Position numbers and translations under genes: made by a program. This document shows, piece by piece, positions 1 through 8,053 of a stretch of DNA of 40,195 bases; positions within the stretch are counted from its first letter, which is position 1; every line of letters starts with the position of its first letter. Source of the DNA: Rubrivivax benzoatilyticus JA2 = ATCC BAA-35 (lineage in GTDB: Bacteria > Pseudomonadota > Gammaproteobacteria > Burkholderiales > Burkholderiaceae_C). The notes under the pieces were generated by a model. The model made no database searches. It saw nothing but the letters and a program-made list of their open reading frames with translations, and was not told the origin of the DNA. The DNA is taken from NCBI RefSeq assembly GCF_000190375.1, contig NZ_AEWG01000055.1:1-40195 (forward strand). The letters run 5' to 3'.

Positions 1-1540
1 CGGCGTCACCGCCGCCGGCTTCGCGCAGCCAGGCGATGAAGGCCTGCTCCAGCGTCGCCGCGCCGCGCGCCTCGCGCAGCGCCTGCGGCCGGTCGCTGAC
101 GAGCACGCGGCCGGCGTGCATCAGCGAGATGCGGTCGCAGCGCTCGGCCTCGTTCATGAAGTGCGTGGAGATGAAGATCGTCACGCGGTCGCGGCGCGCG
201 AGCTCGATCAGCAGCTCCCAGAAGCGGTCGCGCGCGATCGGGTCGACGCCCGAGGTCGGTTCGTCGAGGATCAGCAGCTCGGGGTGGTGCACCATCGCCA
301 CCGCCAGCGACAGGCGCTGGCGCATGCCCAGCGGCAGTGTCTCGGGCAGCGTGTCGGCTTCGGCCTGCAGGTCGAAGCGCTCCAGCATCTCGTCGACCCG
401 CGCGGCGATCGTCTCCTCCGGCATCTGGAACAGCCGCGCGTGCAGCACCAGGTTCTGGCGCACCGTCAGCTCGCCGTAGAGCGAAAACGCCTGCGACATG
501 TAGCCGACGCGCCGGCGCGTGCCGATGTCGGCGGCGTCGACCTCGTGGCCGAAGAGCCAGGCCCGGCCTTCGCTGGCCGGCAGCAGGCCGGTCAGGATCT
601 TCATCGTCGTCGACTTGCCGCAGCCGTTGGAGCCGAGGAAACCGAAGATCTCGCCCCGGCGGATGCGGAAGTCGACGTGGTCGACGGCGGTGAAGTCGCC
701 GAAACGCATCGTCAGGCCCTGGGCCTCGATCGCGATCTCGTCCTCGCCGCCTTCGGCCAGCGGCGGCACCGTGACGGCACGGTGGCCGCGGCGGCGCTCC
801 TCGGGCAGCAGGGCGATGAAAGCCTGTTCCAGCGCCGCGCAGCCGGTGCGCGCGCGCAGCTCGGCCGGCGTGCCGGTGGCCAGCACGCGGCCGCCGTCCA
901 TCGCCACCAGCCAGTCGAAACGTTCGGCCTCTTCCATGTAGGCGGTGGCGACGACGACGCTCATCTGCGGCCGGTCGGCGCGCAGCGAGTCGATCAGGTC
1001 CCAGAACTGGGCGCGCGACAGCGGGTCGACGCCGGTCGTCGGCTCGTCCAGGATCAGCAGGTCCGGGTCGTGGATCAGCGCGCAGCACAGCGCCAGCTTC
1101 TGCTTCATGCCGCCGGAGAGCTTGCCCGCCGGGCGCTCGAGGAAGGGCGCGAGGCCGGTGGCCGCGGTCAGCGAATCGATGCGCCGGCGGCGCTCGTCGG
1201 CGCCGTGGCCGAACAGCCGGCCGAAGAACTGCAGGTTCTCCTCGACCGACAGCGTCGGGTAGAGGTTGCGCCCCAGCCCCTGCGGCATGTAGGCGATGCG
1301 CGGGCAGGCGGCGCTGCGGTGCGCGGCATCGGCCATGTCGCCGCCCAGCACCTGCAGCCGGCCCTGCTGCAGCGCGCGCGCGCCGGCCACCAGCGACAGC
1401 AGGCTGGACTTGCCGACGCCGTCGGGGCCGATCAGCCCGACCCGGCAGCCCGCCGGCAAGGCCAGCGACACGTCGGCCAGCGCCTGCACCGCGCCATAGG
1501 CCAGCGTCAGGCCTTCGGCGCGGACGACGGGCTCGGTCAC
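1..1540 (-). CDS. rbbA: RbbA-like fused ABC transporter ATPase (3' part missing)
   Basis: About 513 residues are present; the gene runs off the left edge in an open frame. Two ATP-binding domains follow each other. The first has Walker [10 protein letters not shown] (about residue 37), signature LSGGMKQK and Walker [14 protein letters not shown]. The second has Walker [10 protein letters not shown] (about residue 303), a degenerate signature LPLGMRQRL and Walker [14 protein letters not shown]. The first half closely resembles E. coli RbbA/YhiH, where two ATPase domains are followed by an ABC-2 membrane domain; that part would lie outside the window. The GTG start overlaps the TGA of the HlyD gene (GTGA), so translation is probably coupled. 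With the adaptor and outer-membrane protein upstream it would make an exporter. RbbA is described as ribosome-associated in E. coli, but the operon context here favours export. Substrate unknown. Confidence 0.9.
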   Translation of the reverse strand, partial: MTEPVVRAEGLTLAYGAVQALADVSLALPAGCRVGLIGPDGVGKSSLLSLVAGARALQQGRLQVLGGDMADAAHRSAACPRIAYMPQGLGRNLYPTLSVEENLQFFGRLFGHGADERRRRIDSLTAATGLAPFLERPAGKLSGGMKQKLALCCALIHDPDLLILDEPTTGVDPLSRAQFWDLIDSLRADRPQMSVVVATAYMEEAERFDWLVAMDGGRVLATGTPAELRARTGCAALEQAFIALLPEERRRGHRAVTVPPLAEGGEDEIAIEAQGLTMRFGDFTAVDHVDFRIRRGEIFGFLGSNGCGKSTTMKILTGLLPASEGRAWLFGHEVDAADIGTRRRVGYMSQAFSLYGELTVRQNLVLHARLFQMPEETIAARVDEMLERFDLQAEADTLPETLPLGMRQRLSLAVAMVHHPELLILDEPTSGVDPIARDRFWELLIELARRDRVTIFISTHFMNEAERCDRISLMHAGRVLVSDRPQALREARGAATLEQAFIAWLREAGGGDA

Positions 1541-2607
1541 GGCTTGACCTTCAGCGCCAGGTGTTCGGGCCAGGGCTGGGCCGGGTCGGTGCGCACCCAG
1601 GCGACACCGGGCAGGCCGGTCTTGACCTGATCGCGGTAGCGCTGCAGCAGCTCAGGCGCGATGCGCGCCTTCACGCGGAACATCATCTTCTGGCGCTCGC
1701 TGGCCGTCTCCACCGTCTTCGGCGTGAACTGCGCGGTGCTGGCGACGAAGCTGACCTGCGCCGGGATCACCGCGCCGGGCGCGGCGTCGAGCACGATGCG
1801 CACCTCCGAACCCAGCGCCAGCCGGCCGGCGGCGGCCTCGGGCACGAAGAAGGTCATGTAGACGTCGGCCAGGTCGACGAGGTTGAGCACCTTGCCGCCG
1901 GCGCCGACCACCTCGCCCGGCTGGGCGACGAGGAACTGCACGCGGCCGGCGCGTGGCGCGACGAGCACCGTGTCGTCGAGTTCGGAGCGGATGCGCGCCA
2001 CCGTGGCGCGCGCCGCCTCGACGGTCGCCAGCGCGCCGTCGACCTGGGTGCGTGCGGCCGCGGCCGCGGCCTCGGCGGCGGCGACCTGGGCGCGCGCGGC
2101 GACCAGCGCCGCCTGCACGCCGCGTACACGCGCGTTGTCGTCGTCGACCTCCTGCGCCGACGACGCGCCTTCGGCCTGCAGCGAAGCCGAACGTTCACGC
2201 CGGCGTGTCGCCGCGTCGAGCTCGCTCTCGCGCTGCGCGACCAGGGCCTCGGCGGCGCGCCGGTCGGCTTCGCGCACCGCGACCTGGGCGCGGGCGCTGG
2301 CCACCGTGCTCTCGGCCTGCGCCAGCCGCGCCGTCGCCTCGTCGTGCTGGGCCTGCAGCGAACTCGTCTGCATCGTCGCCAGCGGCTGGCCGGCGCGGAC
2401 GAAATCGCCTTCGGCGACGCTGATGCGTTCCACCCGGCCGGCCATCTTGGCGGCGACGTCGATCTCGGTGGCTTCGAGGCGGCCGTTGCCGGACACCAGG
2501 CCGGGCTCGTCGCCGTTGCCACGCGCCTTCAGCGCGAGCACGGCGACCGCGGCCACCACGGCGGCCAGCACGATCCAGGTCGAGTACTTGCGGAGTGCTG
2601 CGTTCAT
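1537..2607 (-). CDS. HlyD-family periplasmic adaptor (membrane fusion protein)
   Basis: The protein has 356 residues. An N-terminal membrane anchor (about residues 11-28, rich in Ala/Val/Leu) is followed by a half-lipoyl segment ([17 protein letters not shown]), a long Ala-rich coiled-coil hairpin (about 75-200, many AQ/AR heptads) and the returning lipoyl/beta-barrel part ([19 protein letters not shown]). This is the YhiI/EmrA-like adaptor layout that joins an inner-membrane ABC pump to an outer-membrane TolC-type channel. The start ATG overlaps the stop of the outer-membrane protein gene (ATGA at 2604-2607), and its own stop overlaps the ABC gene start, so the three proteins are likely made in a coupled way. 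A longer open frame continues upstream but lies inside the outer-membrane protein gene. Confidence 0.92.
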   Translation of the reverse strand: MNAALRKYSTWIVLAAVVAAVAVLALKARGNGDEPGLVSGNGRLEATEIDVAAKMAGRVERISVAEGDFVRAGQPLATMQTSSLQAQHDEATARLAQAESTVASARAQVAVREADRRAAEALVAQRESELDAATRRRERSASLQAEGASSAQEVDDDNARVRGVQAALVAARAQVAAAEAAAAAARTQVDGALATVEAARATVARIRSELDDTVLVAPRAGRVQFLVAQPGEVVGAGGKVLNLVDLADVYMTFFVPEAAAGRLALGSEVRIVLDAAPGAVIPAQVSFVASTAQFTPKTVETASERQKMMFRVKARIAPELLQRYRDQVKTGLPGVAWVRTDPAQPWPEHLALKVKP

Positions 2608-4061
2608 GGCGTGAGGTGATCCGGTTCGGAAGAAGGAGTGGCGGCCGTGCCGCCGCCCAGCGCGGCGAACAGCGCGACGCGGGCGGCCAGCGCGCCGCGC
2701 CGCGCCTGCACCTCGGCCTGCTGCGCGGCCAGCAGGTCGCGTTCGGCGTCGAGCACGTCGAGGAAGCTGGAGGAGCCGGTGTCCCAGCGCAGCCGCGCCA
2801 GCCGGGCGCGTTCGCGCTGCGCGGCGAGCGCGTCGCCGGCGATGAGCACCTGCTCGTCGACCCAGCGGCGCGCCGACAGCGCGTCGGCGACGTCGCGGAA
2901 CGCCGCCTGCACGCTCTTCTCGTACTGCGCGACGGCGATGTCGCGCCGCGCCTCGGCGAGATCGAGGTTGCGTGCGCGCAGCCCCCAGTCCCACAGCGGC
3001 AGCGCGATCGACGGCGTGAACAGCCATTGCCGGCTGCCCGACTCGAACAGCCCCGACAGCTCGGCGCTGGCGCTGCCCCACTGGCCGGTCAGCGTGACCT
3101 GCGGGAAGAAGGCGGCCCGCGCCGCGGCGACACTGGCGCGGCTGGCGCGCAACTGGGCCTCGGCGGCGACGAGGTCCGGCCGGCGTTCGAGCAGTGTCGC
3201 CGGCAGCCCGGGCGCCAGCGGTGCGAGTGCGGCCAGAGCGTCCAGGCGCGGCAGCGGCTCGGGCAGCACCGGCCTCGCGCCGGCCAGCAGCGCCAGCGCT
3301 TCCAGCTGCGCGGCGCGTTCGCGTTCCAGCGTCGCCACCAGCGACTGCGCCTGCGTCAGCAGCGTGCGCACCTGCAGCAGCGTCAGCCTCGAGCTCGAGC
3401 CGACCTCGACGCGGCGGCTGGTGATGCGCAGGCTCTCGCGGCGGCTGGCCACCGTCTCGCGTGCCAGCGCCAGGCGTTCGTCCAGCTCGCAGAGGCCGAA
3501 GTAGCCGTCGGCGACCTGGGCGACGAGCTGCAGTTCGACGGCGCGGCGTGCGGCCTCGCTGGCCAGCCAGCGTTCACGCGCGCTGTCCGACAGCGCGCGC
3601 AGGCGGCCGAAGAGGTCGACTTCCCAGCTCGAGAAGCCGAGGCCGGCGCTCTGCGCGCCGGCCGTGCCGGCCTGGCGCGTCAGGCTCAGGTCGGCCGGCG
3701 TGTGGTAGCGGATGCCGCGCGACTGCAGGCCGATCGTCGGCCCTTCGTCGGCGCGCTGCAGCCCATAGCCGGCGGCGGCTTCGTCGACGCGCCGCGCGGC
3801 GATGCGCAGGTCGCGGTTGTTCGCCAGCGCCTGGGCGATCAGCGCCTGCAGGCCGGGTTCGGCGAAGTACTCGCGCCAGCCCGGCACGGTGGCGCCGGCG
3901 TCGGCGGCGCGAATCACGCCGGGCGGCGCGGCCGGCGGCACCGGCGGTGCGCCGCGGTCGGGTGGTGCGGCGCAGCCGGCGGCCAGTGCGGCGAGCGCCA
4001 GCGCGGCCAGTGGCCGGCGCGGCACGCGGCGGGGTACGGCATCCGCCAGGGTTCGGATCAT
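2604..4061 (-). CDS. NodT-family outer-membrane efflux lipoprotein
   Basis: The protein has 485 residues. A signal peptide with positive N-terminus and Leu/Ala core ends in a lipobox LAAGC (Cys30), so it should be a lipid-anchored outer-membrane factor. The body shows the two repeated OEP halves: helical coiled-coil stretches with the family motif LLERRPDLVAAEAQLRAS in the middle and a second TG-W-like beta segment (FTPSIALPLWDWG). TolC/OprM/NodT proteins form the trimeric exit duct of tripartite pumps. It is the first gene of the efflux operon, with a good ribosome binding site (GAGGAAGGA) 6 bases before the ATG at 4061. The open frame continues upstream but that part overlaps the divergent TetR gene and is not coding. 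Confidence 0.93.
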   Translation of the reverse strand: MIRTLADAVPRRVPRRPLAALALAALAAGCAAPPDRGAPPVPPAAPPGVIRAADAGATVPGWREYFAEPGLQALIAQALANNRDLRIAARRVDEAAAGYGLQRADEGPTIGLQSRGIRYHTPADLSLTRQAGTAGAQSAGLGFSSWEVDLFGRLRALSDSARERWLASEAARRAVELQLVAQVADGYFGLCELDERLALARETVASRRESLRITSRRVEVGSSSRLTLLQVRTLLTQAQSLVATLERERAAQLEALALLAGARPVLPEPLPRLDALAALAPLAPGLPATLLERRPDLVAAEAQLRASRASVAAARAAFFPQVTLTGQWGSASAELSGLFESGSRQWLFTPSIALPLWDWGLRARNLDLAEARRDIAVAQYEKSVQAAFRDVADALSARRWVDEQVLIAGDALAAQRERARLARLRWDTGSSSFLDVLDAERDLLAAQQAEVQARRGALAARVALFAALGGGTAATPSSEPDHLTP

Positions 4062-4084
4062 GCGAAGTCCTTCCTCGGAGATGG

Positions 4085-4113
4085 ATCTTAGCGACTCATG
4101 AGTCGTTAGTGAA
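4085..4113 (-). promoter_or_regulatory. Predicted efflux promoter with palindromic operator in its spacer
   Basis: On the minus strand a -35 like TTCACT (4113-4108) and a -10 like TAAGAT (4090-4085) are separated by exactly 17 bases. The spacer contains the perfect 14-bp palindrome CGACTCATGAGTCG (4092-4105), flanked on both sides by TTAG (4088-4091 and 4106-4109). It lies between the efflux operon and the divergent TetR gene. A dimeric TetR repressor bound there would block the polymerase. The palindrome is seen directly; promoter role and TetR binding are inferred. Confidence 0.65.
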
Positions 4114-4145
4114 CCGTGGCCCTGGCCGCGAGATAACATTGCGCG

Positions 4146-4790
4146 ATGGAACCCGCCCAGGCCCCCGCCAGCGCGCCGCGCCGCCGGCTGTCGCCCGAGG
4201 TCCGCGTCCAGCAGATCCTCGACGCGGCGCTGGTGGAGTTTTGTGAACGCGGCTACGGCGACACGCGCATGGACGACATCGCCCGCCGTGCCGGCCTGTC
4301 CAAGGGCGGGCTGTACGCGCACTTCGACAGCAAGGACGCGGTGTTCGAGGCGCTGCTGCGGCGTTCGCTGGCGATGCCCTCGCTGGAGGGCATGCCCGAA
4401 CCCGACGCCCGCGTGCCGACACGCGAGTTCGCGGCCTGGCTGGTGGACCGGCTGTACGCCCAGATCGCCGACCCGGCCGGCCTGCGCGTGCTGTGGCTGA
4501 TGATCGCCGAGCGCGAGCGTGTCGGCCATCTGCTGGAGCTCTGGGACCGCCAGGTCATCGGCCCGTACGAGGCGGTGCTGCAGCGTGCGCTGGCCGCGCG
4601 CGAGGCCGCCGGCGCCACGCCCAGCGTGCTGTCGCGGGCGCCGTGGCTGGCCTTGTCGCCGCTGATCCACGCGACGATGCGCGAGCTCGTCATCCGCGCG
4701 CCCGGTGCGGCCGAGATGGCGCAGTGGCGTCAGGCCCACGAGGACCTGCTGGTCGAGCTGCTGGACCCGGCGTCGCGGCTGGCGCGCTGA
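4146..4790 (+). CDS. TetR/AcrR-family transcriptional regulator
   Basis: The protein has 214 residues. The N-terminal helix-turn-helix covers about residues 17-63 (ILDAALVEFCERGYG, TRMDDIARRAGLSKGGLYAHF, then SKDAVF), the classic TetR DNA-binding fold. The C-terminal part is a helical ligand domain without recognisable specificity. It is divergent from the efflux operon, with 84 bases between the starts and a palindrome in that gap, so it most likely represses the pump and is released by a pump substrate. There is no Shine-Dalgarno sequence; a -10-like TAACAT (4134-4139) ends 6 bases before the ATG, so the message may be leaderless. Confidence 0.93.
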   Translation: MEPAQAPASAPRRRLSPEVRVQQILDAALVEFCERGYGDTRMDDIARRAGLSKGGLYAHFDSKDAVFEALLRRSLAMPSLEGMPEPDARVPTREFAAWLVDRLYAQIADPAGLRVLWLMIAERERVGHLLELWDRQVIGPYEAVLQRALAAREAAGATPSVLSRAPWLALSPLIHATMRELVIRAPGAAEMAQWRQAHEDLLVELLDPASRLAR

Positions 4791-4832
4791 GCGCCGCGGC
4801 GCACCGCCGGGCCGCCCTTATCCTCCGCCGCC

Positions 4833-6254
4833 ATGCTTGCACCGCTGCCGCTGGACGTCGCCACGACCTGGGTGCTGGTCGGACTGATCCACCTCGGCCT
4901 GGCGGCCGCGGTCTGGACCGTGCTGACCGGGCGCCACGACCGCCGCAGCACGCTGCTGTGGTGCGCCGGCTCGGCGATGGCCGGCGTGATGATGCTGGTC
5001 TACGCCGCGCGCGGGGCGCTGCCGCACCTGCCGGCGATCGTCGCCGCCAACATCTTCGGTTATGCCGGCTTCGCGCTGCGCTGGGCGGCGCTGCACCGTG
5101 AACGCGAGCGGCCGCTGCCCTGGGGCACGCTGGCGGCGCTGGTGACGCTGGCCTGCACGGCGGTGCCGCTGCTCGACGCGGTCGACCCACGCTGGCGTGT
5201 GCTCGGCAACCTGGCGTTCAACACCCTGGCCTCGCTGGCGCTGTGGCACGAGGCGCGGGCCTTGAGCCGTGCGCGGGCCAGCCGCAGCGCGGCGATGGTG
5301 GGCTGGGCCTACGGGGTCGTCGCGCTGCTGCTGCTGGCGCGGCTGGCCGCCGTCTTCAGCGGCCTCGGCGCCAGCCCCAGCCAGCTGGCGACGGCTTTCG
5401 ACACCGAGCTGCTGCTGCTGGCCTGGATGCTGACGGCGTTGTGGGCCAACCTGGGTTATGTCGGTTTCGCGATCGAGATGGCCGAACGCCGGGCGCGGCT
5501 GCGCGGCGCCCAGCTCGCCGAAGTCACCGAGCAACGTGAACTGGCCGAGCAGCAGGCGCAGGCGTTGCGTGCGCTGTCCGACGAGCGCCAGGAGCTGCTG
5601 CGCGTGATCTCGCACGAGGTGCGCCAGCCGCTGCACAACGCCCAGGCCGTGCTGCAGGGCGTGGCCGACGCGATGCACGGCGCGGTGCCGGCGGTGCCCG
5701 GGCTGGACCGCGCGCGCCGGGTGCTGCGCGAGATCACGCGTTCGCTGGACAACACGCTGGCCGTGTCGACGCGGATGATCGAGGACCGCGCGCCGCCGCT
5801 GCGCGACACCGATCTGGACATGCTGGTCGGCCTCGTGCTCGGCGACCTGCCCGAGGAGGAGCGTCCGCGGGTTCGCCTGCAGCGCGACAGCGCCGTGCGC
5901 ACCGCGGCGATGGACGTCGGGCTGATGCGTCTGGCGCTGCGCAACGTGCTCGCCAACGCGCTGGCCTACGCGACGCCAGGCACGCCGGTGACGCTGCGCA
6001 TCGTCGACAGCGAGGAGCCGCTGGCGGTGGTCTTCGAGGTTGCCGACGAGGGGCCCGGCATCGCGCCGGCGCTGCTGCCGCGGGTGTTCGAACGCGGCGT
6101 GCGCGGCCGCCACGACGTGCACGGCCAGGGGCTGGGGCTGTTCATCGTGCGCCGCGCGCTGCAGTTGCAGGGCGGCACGGCCGAGGTGCGCAGCGATGCT
6201 GGCGGCAGCGTCTTCACGCTGACCGTGCCGCAGGGGCAGGAGGACGGCGGCTGA
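4833..6254 (+). CDS. Membrane sensor histidine kinase with 7TM-type input domain
   Basis: The protein has 473 residues. The first 215 or so hold about seven hydrophobic segments with short loops, like 7TM sensor modules, and no periplasmic sensor domain. A short coiled coil (RARLRGAQLAEVTEQREL) leads to a HisKA domain with the phospho-acceptor His261 in RVISHEVRQPLHN, then a HATPase_c domain with N box NVLANALAY, G1 box DEGPGIAP and G2 box GQGLGLFIVRRAL. It should sense a membrane-related or intracellular signal and phosphorylate a response regulator. The regulator gene at 6273 is convergent and ends 18 bases away, making it the obvious partner although not co-transcribed. The gene follows tetR by 42 bases on the same strand. 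The signal is unknown. Confidence 0.92.
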   Translation: MLAPLPLDVATTWVLVGLIHLGLAAAVWTVLTGRHDRRSTLLWCAGSAMAGVMMLVYAARGALPHLPAIVAANIFGYAGFALRWAALHRERERPLPWGTLAALVTLACTAVPLLDAVDPRWRVLGNLAFNTLASLALWHEARALSRARASRSAAMVGWAYGVVALLLLARLAAVFSGLGASPSQLATAFDTELLLLAWMLTALWANLGYVGFAIEMAERRARLRGAQLAEVTEQRELAEQQAQALRALSDERQELLRVISHEVRQPLHNAQAVLQGVADAMHGAVPAVPGLDRARRVLREITRSLDNTLAVSTRMIEDRAPPLRDTDLDMLVGLVLGDLPEEERPRVRLQRDSAVRTAAMDVGLMRLALRNVLANALAYATPGTPVTLRIVDSEEPLAVVFEVADEGPGIAPALLPRVFERGVRGRHDVHGQGLGLFIVRRALQLQGGTAEVRSDAGGSVFTLTVPQGQEDGG

Positions 6255-6272
6255 CGCGCCGCCGCCAAGGCC

Positions 6273-6959
6273 TCAAAGCGACTTCAGCGGCGCGCGGAAG
6301 ACGTAGCCGATGCGCGGCTCGGACTGCAGCGGCACCAGGCTGGTCGAGGCCTTCTCGATGCGCCGGCGCAGACGGTAGATCGTCGCGTGCAGCGTGTTGT
6401 CCAGCGTGCTGGTGTTGTCGCGGCCCAGGCGCTGGATCAGCGTGTCGCGTGTCACGACGCCGCCCTCGGCGTCGAGAAAGCAGCGCAGCACCGTGAGGTC
6501 GGTGTCGCTCAGCTCGACCCGGGCGCCGTCCGGGGCCTGCAACTGCGCGGCGCGCAGGTCGACGACCCAGCTCTGGTCGCGCTGGCCGCGCATCACGGCG
6601 CGGCGCTGCAGCGCGCGGATGACGAGCAGGATCTGCTCCATCGAGACCGGCTTCTCGAGGTACATGTCGGCGCCGGCGTCGACGACGGTGGCGAAGGTCG
6701 ACGCGCCGACCTTGCCCGAGACGACGAGCACGCCGGCGTCGGTGCGCCGGCGCAGGATGCGGATCAGCTCCTCGCCGACGACGCCGGGCAGCATCAGGTC
6801 GATGACGTAGAAGTCCCAGCCGAACGGCGATTCGCTGGCCAGCAGGTCGTTGCTGTCGGCGAACACCCGGACCTCGACCCCCTCGCGGCGCAGGAAGGCG
6901 GCGAAGGTGTCGGTGAAGTCGGCGTCGTCGTCGACGAGGGCGATCGTCTTGGGCAGCAT
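6273..6959 (-). CDS. OmpR/PhoB-type response regulator
   Basis: The protein has 228 residues from the ATG at 6959. The receiver domain has the acidic pocket ALVDDD (residues 7-12), the phospho-acceptor Asp54 in YVIDLMLPG, Ser in VVSGKV and Lys in LEKPVS. The C-terminal winged helix (about 135-225; LSDTDLTVLRCFL, LDNTLHATIYRLRRRI, IGYVF) is the Trans_reg_C DNA-binding type, with the recognition helix carrying DNTLHATIYRLRRRI. It is convergent with the histidine kinase, the two stops 18 bases apart with a small GC hairpin (6246-6263) between. A GTG 10 codons upstream (6989) is a possible alternative start; neither has a clear ribosome binding site. Target genes cannot be read from the sequence. 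Confidence 0.92.
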   Translation of the reverse strand: MLPKTIALVDDDADFTDTFAAFLRREGVEVRVFADSNDLLASESPFGWDFYVIDLMLPGVVGEELIRILRRRTDAGVLVVSGKVGASTFATVVDAGADMYLEKPVSMEQILLVIRALQRRAVMRGQRDQSWVVDLRAAQLQAPDGARVELSDTDLTVLRCFLDAEGGVVTRDTLIQRLGRDNTSTLDNTLHATIYRLRRRIEKASTSLVPLQSEPRIGYVFRAPLKSL

Positions 6960-7045
6960 GGTCTGGAGGGGCGGGCCGGTGAGCGTCACCGGGAAGTCTA
7001 GTGCCCGCCCGATCAGGAATACCTAGAACAGGGGATTGTCAGGCT

Positions 7046-8053
7046 TCACTCGGTTTGCTGGTGGTAGGCGGTGACGCGGTCGACCTCGTTGCGCGAGCCC
7101 AGCATCACCGACACGCGCTCGTGCAGCTTGCACGGCACGACGTCGAGGATGCGCTCGCGGCCGTTGGTCGCCGCGCCGCCGGCCTGCTCGACGAGGAAGG
7201 CCATCGGGTTGGCCTCGTAGAGCAGGCGCAGCTTGCCCGGCTTCTCGGGCTCGCGCTGGTCCCACGGGTACATGAAGATGCCGCCGCGCATCAGGATGCG
7301 GTGCACGTCGGTGACCATGCTGGCCACCCAGCGCATGTTGAAGTCCTTGCCGCGCGGGCCGGTCTTGCCGGCCAGGCATTCCTCGACGTAGCGGCGCATC
7401 GGCGGCGCCCAGTGGCGCATGTTGGACATGTTGATCGCGAATTCCTTCGTGTCCTCGGGAATGCGGATGTCCGACTGCGTCAGCACCCAGGAGCCGGTCT
7501 CGCGGTCCAGCGTGAAGGCGACGACGCCGTTGCCCACCGTCAGCACCAGCTGGGTCTGCGGGCCGTAGATGCAGTAGCCGGCCGCGGCCTGGTGCTTGCC
7601 GGGCTGCAGGAAGTCGTCCTCGCTGACGCCGCGCGTGTGGCCGACCTTGCGCAGCACGCTGAAGATCGTGCCGATCGAGACGTTGACGTCGATGTTGCTC
7701 GAGCCGTCCAGCGGGTCGAACAGCAGCATGTACTCGCCCTGCGGGTAGCGGTTGGGCACGACGTGGATCGAGTCCATCTCCTCGCTGGCCATCGCCGCGA
7801 GGTGGCCGCCCCACTCGTTGGCCTCGATCAGCACCTCGTTGCTGATGATGTCCAGCTTCTTCTGCACCTCGCCCTGCACGTTCTCGCTGCTGGCCGAGCC
7901 GAGCACGTCGCCGAGCGCGCCCTTGTTGACGGCAATCGCGATGCGCTTGCAGGCGCGTGCGACGACCTCGATCAAGAGGCGCAGCTGGCCCGGGATCATC
8001 CCGTGCTCGCGCTGCTGCTCGACGAGGTACTGGGTCAGGCTGACGCGCTTCAT
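7046..8053 (-). CDS. fbp: Class I fructose-1,6-bisphosphatase
   Basis: The protein has 335 residues, the usual length of bacterial class I FBPase. It hydrolyses fructose-1,6-bisphosphate to fructose-6-phosphate in gluconeogenesis (and in the Calvin cycle where present). The metal and substrate motif [15 protein letters not shown] is intact, with metal-binding Glu-Glu in ASEEMDS upstream, and the substrate-binding end [21 protein letters not shown] is present. The ATG at 8053 overlaps the pepN stop (ATGA at 8050-8053). The open frame runs on upstream through pepN but shows no homologous sequence. It is the last gene of the minus-strand cluster. Together with acetyl-CoA synthetase at 24932 it fits growth on acetate, although the two are far apart. 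Confidence 0.97.
   Translation of the reverse strand: MKRVSLTQYLVEQQREHGMIPGQLRLLIEVVARACKRIAIAVNKGALGDVLGSASSENVQGEVQKKLDIISNEVLIEANEWGGHLAAMASEEMDSIHVVPNRYPQGEYMLLFDPLDGSSNIDVNVSIGTIFSVLRKVGHTRGVSEDDFLQPGKHQAAAGYCIYGPQTQLVLTVGNGVVAFTLDRETGSWVLTQSDIRIPEDTKEFAINMSNMRHWAPPMRRYVEECLAGKTGPRGKDFNMRWVASMVTDVHRILMRGGIFMYPWDQREPEKPGKLRLLYEANPMAFLVEQAGGAATNGRERILDVVPCKLHERVSVMLGSRNEVDRVTAYHQQTE

Noticed and set aside
116..1630. Plus-strand frame of 504 codons opposite the ABC gene
   Set aside because: No recognisable domain; it is the codon-bias shadow of the RbbA-like gene, which has both Walker motifs twice.
6960..6989. GTG start at 6989 for the response regulator
   Set aside because: It adds ten residues before the receiver domain with no ribosome binding site; the ATG at 6959 places the acidic pocket at the usual distance. 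It cannot be fully excluded.
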